From Rhabditoides inermis (lineage: Eukaryota; Nematoda; Chromadorea; Rhabditida; Rhabditidae): 64,000 nt of DNA. Where the stretch lies: contig CAWZYM010000232.1 in assembly GCA_963966185.1 (NCBI GenBank), forward strand, positions 565,001 through 629,000, given 5' to 3'. The position numbers and the translations under genes were made by a program. Positions 58,090 to 64,000 of the stretch are shown in pieces. Within the stretch, counting starts at the first letter, position 1. Every line of letters begins with the position of its first letter. The notes under the pieces are model-generated. The model saw only the letters and a program-made list of their open reading frames with translations. It had not been told where the DNA came from and ran no database searches.

Positions 58090-58851
58090 TGATGGGGGAG
58101 GGATAAAGTGTTTCTGGCGTACTCTGCACCTTGTATATGATTTATGATCTGATTGGTTACTGGTTCGCACCCAGCTTTGTACCTGAATAAGCCCTCTCTC
58201 GTGTTTGTTTTTTTGTGTCACTTGACCGAGCTCGCTGTGCTTGTCTGTGCTCTCTCACAATGCCGCTCACTATCCTATCTCTCTTTCGATCAGCTGTGTC
58301 TGTGTCTCGCTCTCTCGCTTCTCTCACTGCGTGTGCGTAGTGAGTGAATATGGGTCCAAAGTACATGGTTCACGTTTCGCCTATATTCCGCACTCGTGTC
58401 TTTATCATTCGCCACATTGTAGTGTCATATGCGAGTCAGTGTCCCATCATTACTACTTTGTTATGGTAATGAACGGTTGTTCGGTGTGCGTAGCATTATC
58501 ACTCACTATGATTGCATTTTGATTTGGATTGATTGTTCTGTCGGTGCACTGTGGTGGACTATCACCACAAGGGTGCATCGTCGTCTCGTGTTTTGATGCA
58601 TTCTGATTCTCGCATCATTGCTGGCCAGTGTTCACAAATGCGTGTTCAGGTTTTCTCTTTGCTGTATGCCAAGATCGTAGATGATATGGGATGTTATTGA
58701 TCTGCGTGAGAAATTTTCTGACCGATGGATGGAAGTAACGAGGAGAGATTTGTAGTGTAGTATGTCCCTTTCGCTCTCGTTTATATTGTGTTTTGTATTT
58801 TGCTTTTGTTTAATTATTTTATTGATCGTTGTCAGGGGTCACTTGTCCGCA
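58090..58851. other. Spacer between the ZGPAT-like gene and the carrier
   Basis: No gene supported. GTTGTCAG ends at 58835, about 17 nt before the carrier ATG, a possible spliced-leader acceptor. Confidence 0.45.
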
Positions 58852-60172
58852 ATGTCCGACGTGGTGCAGAACTTCATTGCTGGGGGAGTGGGCGGCAGCT
58901 GTACCGTCATCGTCGGACACCCCTTCGACACCGTCAAGGTAGACATTATTGATTAATTGATTATCGATTGATACACTTGTTTATTTCTATTTTTCTCGGT
59001 ACCCACGTGTACTATGAGAGTGAGACGATACGTTGCTATGTACTGATGAGATAAGATAAGCAGTGTCCATAGTCCACGCAACGTTGTAAGACATAGTTTG
59101 AAAATGTTTTTGCATAGATAATGTGGTTAGGCAAATGTACAGGACGATGAAATGGGGCAAATGAAAAGAGCGTGACGTGTGTGTGTTGCAGGTCCGTCTG
59201 CAGACGATGCCCCGCCCCCCTGCCGGACAGCCTCCCATGTACACTGGAGCCCTCGACTGCGTCAAGAAGACAGTCGCCAAGGACGGAGTCGGAGCCCTCT
59301 ACAGGGTAGGTCATCAATCGTGCGGTTGTGCCTGTTCACTTGTTCAGTAGATAAGAATGGGGAGTTGTATAATGGTTTACTTGTACAGTATATGAAATGC
59401 ATGAATATGGGATTGCTTATAGGGCATGGCTGCCCCTCTGGTCGGTGTCTCGCCCCTCTTCGCAGTCTTCTTCGGAGGATGCGCCGTCGGAAAGTGGCTC
59501 CAGCAGACTCATCCCGGTCCGTGACAGCAGTACGGTAGATAACACTGTAGTACTAGTGTATGTATGTTATGTATACCTTATTGTCATATTGCAGACCAGG
59601 AGATGACGTTCGTGCAGAACGCGTTGTCGGGTGCGATCGCGGGAGTGTTCACGACTGCTGTGATGGTGCCCGGGGAGAGGATCAAGTGCCTGCTGCAGGT
59701 ACGGATGTGAGAGAAGAGCCGTTTATACTACACATTGCAACATGACGCTTGACGTACGTTGTGAAGTATAAACGAGGAGAGGGAGGCGGAGGATCAGGAG
59801 AGCGAGAGAAAGAGAGAGCATGTGGTGTTGCTTTCAGGTGCAGTCTGCTGGTTCGAGTGCCGGCGGCGTGCACTATGACGGGCCGATGGACGTGGTGAAG
59901 AAGCTGTACAAGGAGGGAGGCATCCGCAGCATCTACAGGGGAACCGCCGCCACACTGCTCAGAGGTACGTTGCAGAGGAAGAGAGAGAGATAGGAAGGGA
60001 GGGAGAAGGATTGTCATCTGTTTCGTTTCAGACATCCCTGCTTCGGCCGCGTACCTGTCGGTGTACGAATTTCTGAAGAAGAAGTTCGCGGGGGAGGGCG
60101 CGGACAAGAAACTCAGCCCCGCCGCCACCCTCATGGCCGGAGGACTCGCCGGAATCGCCAACTGGTACGCAC

Positions 60173-60204
<32 letters not shown>

Positions 60205-60653
60205 GACAATACATCTTCCAGGTCCGTGTGCATCCCTGCCGATGTGCTCAAGTCTCGTCTGCAGACTGCCCCCGAGGGCAAGTACCCCGATGGACTGCGT
60301 GGAGTGTTCCGCGAGGTGATGAGGGAGGAGGGACCCAGGGCACTCTTCAAGGTGAGCACAGAGAGGGAGGGAGGAGGGGAGAGAGAGAGAGAGAATGAGA
60401 GAGAGAGAGAGAAAGAGGGGGGAGAGAGAGGGGGGAGGGAGGAGGGGAGAGAGAGGGGGGAGGAGGGGAGAGAGAGGGAGGGAGGAAGAGGAGAGGGACG
60501 AGGAGGAGAGAGAGAGAAAAAGAGGGAGTGAGAGAGAGTGGAAAGTTTTGGTGTTCGCAGGGCCTGACCCCTGTGATGCTCCGCGCCTTCCCTGCCAACG
60601 CGGCGTGCTTCTTCGGACTCGAGCTCACCCTCTCCCTCTTCCGCATGTTCTGA
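58852..60653 (+). CDS. dif-1: Mitochondrial carnitine/acylcarnitine carrier (SLC25A20 / DIF-1 type)
   Basis: Exons run from ATG 58852 ([12 protein letters not shown]) to TGA 60651-60653. Three carrier repeats are present, with signatures [24 protein letters not shown] and [12 protein letters not shown]. Each is followed by the usual (D/E)Gxxxx(Y/F)(R/K)G motif: [30 protein letters not shown]. The C-terminal [14 protein letters not shown] is typical of the acylcarnitine/ornithine branch; [20 protein letters not shown] matches DIF-1/CACT. It exchanges acylcarnitine for carnitine across the inner mitochondrial membrane for beta-oxidation. Introns carry (GTT)n and a long (GA)n tract at 60358-60535. 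Confidence 0.94.
60358..60540. repeat. (GA)n/(GGGA)n tract in carrier intron
   Basis: About 180 bp of pure purine between the donor at 60351 and the last exon. Confidence 0.9.
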
Positions 60654-61842
60654 TCGATACGGGTAGATCAGGCGAGCCATATCCTTCGATCTTAGATCAT
60701 CGTCCCATACATCAAGTCAAGTGTACCATTAATTGGCTGTAGAAAGAGTACCTATATTTATTGCGAGTAGAGTGGTTCGTGTTTGTGTTGCGGTTTGTAC
60801 AATGTCTATGTGATCGTCATTTTATCTTATTTATAAGCGAGTAAATATGCGATGAGATTATCGAGTGTGTCTTCTTTTGTGTGTATCGTCTTATTCAAGA
60901 TGGCGAGTGGGTGAGTGACGATGATTTCTTCTCAATTGAAGGATGCAGTCTACCGCAGCGAGAATGTTGCAATGTTGCTGATTGTTGCGTGATGCTCGAT
61001 CCGCCGTGTCGAATGGAGGCATCGAATGGAGGCAGAGCGGTTATTGCGGGCAAGAGGTTGTGCGTGCTTACAAAATGAATACGCGGTTCTTCCCCTTCGG
61101 TTCAGGTGAGATTGATCTCTGTATGAGAACAATGCCCTTTCATTCTCAGACATTTTTTTTTATTAATTCAAGCGACGGATTATTTTATCATACTGGGGTA
61201 TCAATGGGTTTGAGCGTTGTCACGCTAGGTGTTACTATATTTTTTTCCGGAAACACATGGGCGCGGGCGAGTTGAAAATATGCAATTTAGGTTGATCTCA
61301 AAGCTAAGTAATCGCGATGTGTTGCACTCGAGCGGCGTCTTCGTCGACTCTCACCCGGACATCAAACCTTATATAAATTATATGTATCCTACATGTTTCT
61401 CTGAATCCTATCGATATCTCCCCCGCCCCCACACATAGATAGACCTCACACCCACCCACCCATTTCCCCGAGAGGCAGCTACACCGTACCCACGCGGACA
61501 GTGTAGCTCATCAATCCGCCCCTTCAATCGAGTGACCTCTGATATATCATCATTTCTAATCACACGTGTGCACGTTTCGTGTGTTGCAATTTCCTTTGAT
61601 GTTTTGTGCTGGCTGTTTCTGTAACACATTGCCGTGACTTCTGGTTGCGGACGCGATTCCTCGAATTTCTTCTAGTCTAGAATAGTGTTTTTTTTCAAAT
61701 GGTTGCGTGGATGACGTTTCGAATCAACTAGCAGAGATAGCGAATGGATTATCCTTATCACAATATTGTGCAACAGTTCAACTGATAAGATCTTCGTAGA
61801 TCAGTGGTTCGACCGTCAGTTGGTGTGGACTGCTCCTCGAGA
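60654..61842. other. Spacer between carrier and UGT
   Basis: No supported gene. The first part should hold the carrier 3' UTR and the last part the UGT promoter. Confidence 0.5.
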
Positions 61843-63025
61843 ATGTCTCGTCCACTCTTGCTCCTCCTGCTGCCTCTGCTATGCGAGGCGGCCAAGATAC
61901 TGGTATTCGCCCCCACCATCTCCCGATCACACATGATATCCAATGGACGCATCGCCGACACCCTCGCAAACGCTGGACACGATGTTGTGAGTATGCATCT
62001 CCGTCCTCTCCCTTTCTCCCTCTCTCCCTCTGTCCCTCTCCATTCCCCCTCTCTCCCGCTCTCCCTCTCCGCCCCTCTCTCCTCTCTCCCCTCTCTCTCT
62101 CTCTCCCTCTTTTCTCCCTCTCTCTCCCCCTACCCCCCCCCTCTCTCTCTTTCGCTCTCTCCCTTTCTCTTCCTCCCTCTCTTCCTCTCCACCCCTCGCC
62201 CACTCTCGGCTTCCAATTCCTCGTCCAGACTCTGTTCGAGCCGGACTTCCTGGGCATATGGGACAAGGTGAACAACAGTGTGGCCGCCAAGAAACTGCCA
62301 GTGTTCGGGTTCAGCAACGTACTGCTAGAGTCGATTTCTGGTATGCATACGTTCTACTCAATGTCTTTGCATTCCCTCCATAGGTTTCTCCTCCTCCTTC
62401 TCCGACACCTCTCACTACACGTCAGCCAAGGCTATGCTCAACTACAACATCGGGTTCAGGAAGGTGTGCGCAGGTGTGTTCACTGCCAGTTGTTTCAACA
62501 TAGTCATGACACTGCTGTTGTCTGTTCAGAGCTGCTCGACCGCACTTCTGTGCTGGATGGATTGAGGGAGGAGGGCTTCGATGCGCTGTTCACGGAGATG
62601 CTCCACCCCTGCGGACACGGACTGGCCAAGGCGATCGGGATAGAGACCGTGTTCTGGGTCAGCAGGTGAGCCTCCTCCTCTCACCACCAGTTGATTCTCC
62701 CCTTCCAGCTGTCCCCTGATGGATCACATGGTGTGGCTGCTCGGTCTGCCCCCTTCCCTCTCATACGTGCCGGCGGTAGGCAACGTCGACATCGGAACGT
62801 CTGTCGATCCCAGTCTTCCAGATGTTATGAGCACTTTTCAGGGCGCCTTCGTACCTGGAGAGATGGCACAACACACTTGAATTCGCCATAAATACGTGAG
62901 TCGGGCAGGTGGATTGAGATTGTGATAGTGAAGTTGCTTACAGATATGTGTATCTGTACGCGGATGGGGCGAATCTGCAGCACGAGTTCGAGAAGAGATT
63001 CGGGTGGGTGGAATAGGAAGGAGAC

Positions 63026-63067
<42 letters not shown>

Positions 63068-63944
63068 ACGAAGTTTTAGCCCATCCTTCCCTTCTCTCTA
63101 CACTCTCATGGCTGATTCTGCGCACGTCTTCGTGGCCACAGATGAACTCGCCGACTTCCCTCGTATGTTCCTTCACAGTTGCCATCTCACGTTCTTTTCC
63201 CTTTTCATGTCCCAACTCCCCGCACATTACTCACATCGGCGGGCTCGGAACGTCCAACAAACTAGCCAAGCTGGAAGAGGTTGGCGGAGAGAGAGAGAGG
63301 GAAGAGATAGAGAGAGAGAAAGAGAGAGAATGTACATTGCAGCCGCTGCTGTCTGAAATGTCCAAGGGCGAGAAGGGAGTGGTGCTCATTTCCCTGGGAA
63401 CCAACATCCACACAAGTCATCTCCCGGAGAAGGTACGGCATCTCTTCGCGCATCATTCAATACGCCTGCTAGGTGATGGCGTCTCTTGTGAACACTGCTG
63501 CCGCCTTCCCCGACTACCACTTCATAGTCAAGCTCGACAAGGACGACACTGCCGCGAGGGCCGTGGCAGCCGGGCTCCCGAATGTCTATGCGGCAGACTG
63601 GGTGCCCCAGACTGCACTCCTCGGTACGCTACAAAGAAAACCCACTGTGTATTCATACTTACTGCATGAATTCAGCCCACCCTCGTCTCCGCGGCTTCAT
63701 TTCGCACGGTGGATACAACAGCCTGATGGAGACTGGAAGGGCCGGAGTGCCCCTCATCATTCTCCCATTCTTCATCGATCAGTTCAGGAACGGACGGTGA
63801 GAACATCTCTTCCTCCCTTTCTCCCTCTATGCCTTCTTTCAGTGCAATTGAATTGCACGGCTGGGGTCGTACCCTCTCCCGACAGACACTTCTAGAAGGC
63901 AGCGGAGCACTAGAGAGAGTGCTGAGGGAGATCCTGGAAAATGA
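61843..63944 (+). CDS. UDP-glucuronosyltransferase (UGT), 3' end outside window
   Basis: Exons 61843-61986, 62229-62340, 62384-62473, 62530-62665, 62709-62798, 62842-62895, 62944-63003, 63080-63162, 63209-63279, 63343-63432, 63473-63623, 63676-63796, 63843-63944 join in phase; the last donor (GTGAGG) leads out of the window, and the C-terminal membrane anchor is missing. [16 protein letters not shown] is a signal peptide, then [20 protein letters not shown] (acceptor side), [15 protein letters not shown], and the donor-binding signature WVPQTALL...[20 protein letters not shown]. The enzyme conjugates UDP-sugars to lipophilic compounds in the ER lumen. The intron 63163-63208 needs a CAT acceptor, and 62799-62841 is a 43-bp intron with a GTCTGT donor. 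Confidence 0.9.
61990..62205. repeat. Pyrimidine-rich (CCCT)n/(CT)n first intron of UGT
   Basis: Most of the intron 61987-62228 is C/T. GA tracts occur in later introns (63027-63064, 63286-63330) and at the window end (63966-64000). Confidence 0.85.
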
Positions 63945-63962
63945 GTGAGGAGAGAGGGGGGG

Positions 63963-64000
<38 letters not shown>

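Noticed and set aside
62799..62841. Frameshift in the UGT gene near 62840
   Set aside because: A 43-bp intron with donor GTCTGT and acceptor TTTTCAG restores the conserved frame, so no frameshift need be assumed.
1..64000. CRISPR arrays, bacterial operons or phage modules
   Set aside because: The window is plainly eukaryotic with spliced genes; the direct repeats seen are minisatellites or transposon arms without spacer structure.

Overview
This is a eukaryotic nuclear window that reads as a nematode genome, from the following signs. Introns are many and short (about 40-100 bp, GT...TTTCAG). Several start codons sit directly behind a TTTCAG-type acceptor, as expected for spliced-leader trans-splicing. 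The gene content is also nematode-like: a tachykinin-type GPCR, ric-3, dif-1, cdgs-1, a UGT and a ShKT-domain secreted protein. Coding exons favour G or C at third positions, while introns and spacers are AT-richer and full of (CT)n/(GA)n microsatellites. The species cannot be named from the sequence. All gene models were built by hand from reading frame, splice sites and intron phase.

Layout. 1-7268 (+) is the 3' part of a very large low-complexity protein gene: an acidic N-terminal part, about 22 tandem Pro-Ala/Tyr-Gly repeats in one 2.6-kb exon, and a Cys-Cys-Pro tail. 8141-10053 (+) is a fatty-acid-hydroxylase/FAXDC2-like enzyme. 10483-11484 (+) is a small unknown protein. 11485-14813 is gene-poor. 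14829-21322 (+) is a tachykinin-receptor-like GPCR. One of its introns holds an antisense retroelement-like ORF1, and there is a candidate alternative last exon at 21899-22024. 23024-30086 (+) is a tandem family of four-helix TMEM272-like proteins: three intact genes and one broken copy fused to a decayed fragment of an ETFDH (ETF-ubiquinone oxidoreductase) gene. 30944-32513 (-) is a secreted three-ShKT protein. 33892-36793 (+) is a 73-residue protein with a 2.6-kb intron. 38396-45182 (-) is a condensin kleisin (NCAPH/Barren). 45690-47117 (+) is a single-pass membrane protein. tRNA-Arg(TCG) follows at 47304-47376. 47592-49331 (-) is ric-3, with an initiator tRNA-Met in an intron. 51416-55603 (+) is CDP-diacylglycerol synthase, and 56134-58089 (+) is a ZGPAT-like CCCH/G-patch protein with operon-like spacing to it. 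58852-60653 (+) is a dif-1-type mitochondrial carnitine/acylcarnitine carrier. 61843 to the end (+) is a UDP-glucuronosyltransferase that runs off the window.

The genes are a mixed set (membrane trafficking and lipids, neuronal receptor and chaperone, chromosome structure, detoxification), not one pathway. The most unusual content is structural. There are several nested foldback (MITE-like) elements, including a TTAA-flanked family present as two ~385-bp copies plus a 1.1-kb composite element, a TA-flanked 494-bp foldback, and a 908-bp foldback carrying a smaller foldback inserted in a tRNA-like sequence. Three of these make up most of introns that would otherwise be about 50-110 bp. There are also two introns whose reading frame demands non-canonical splice sites (CT-AG and GT-AT).
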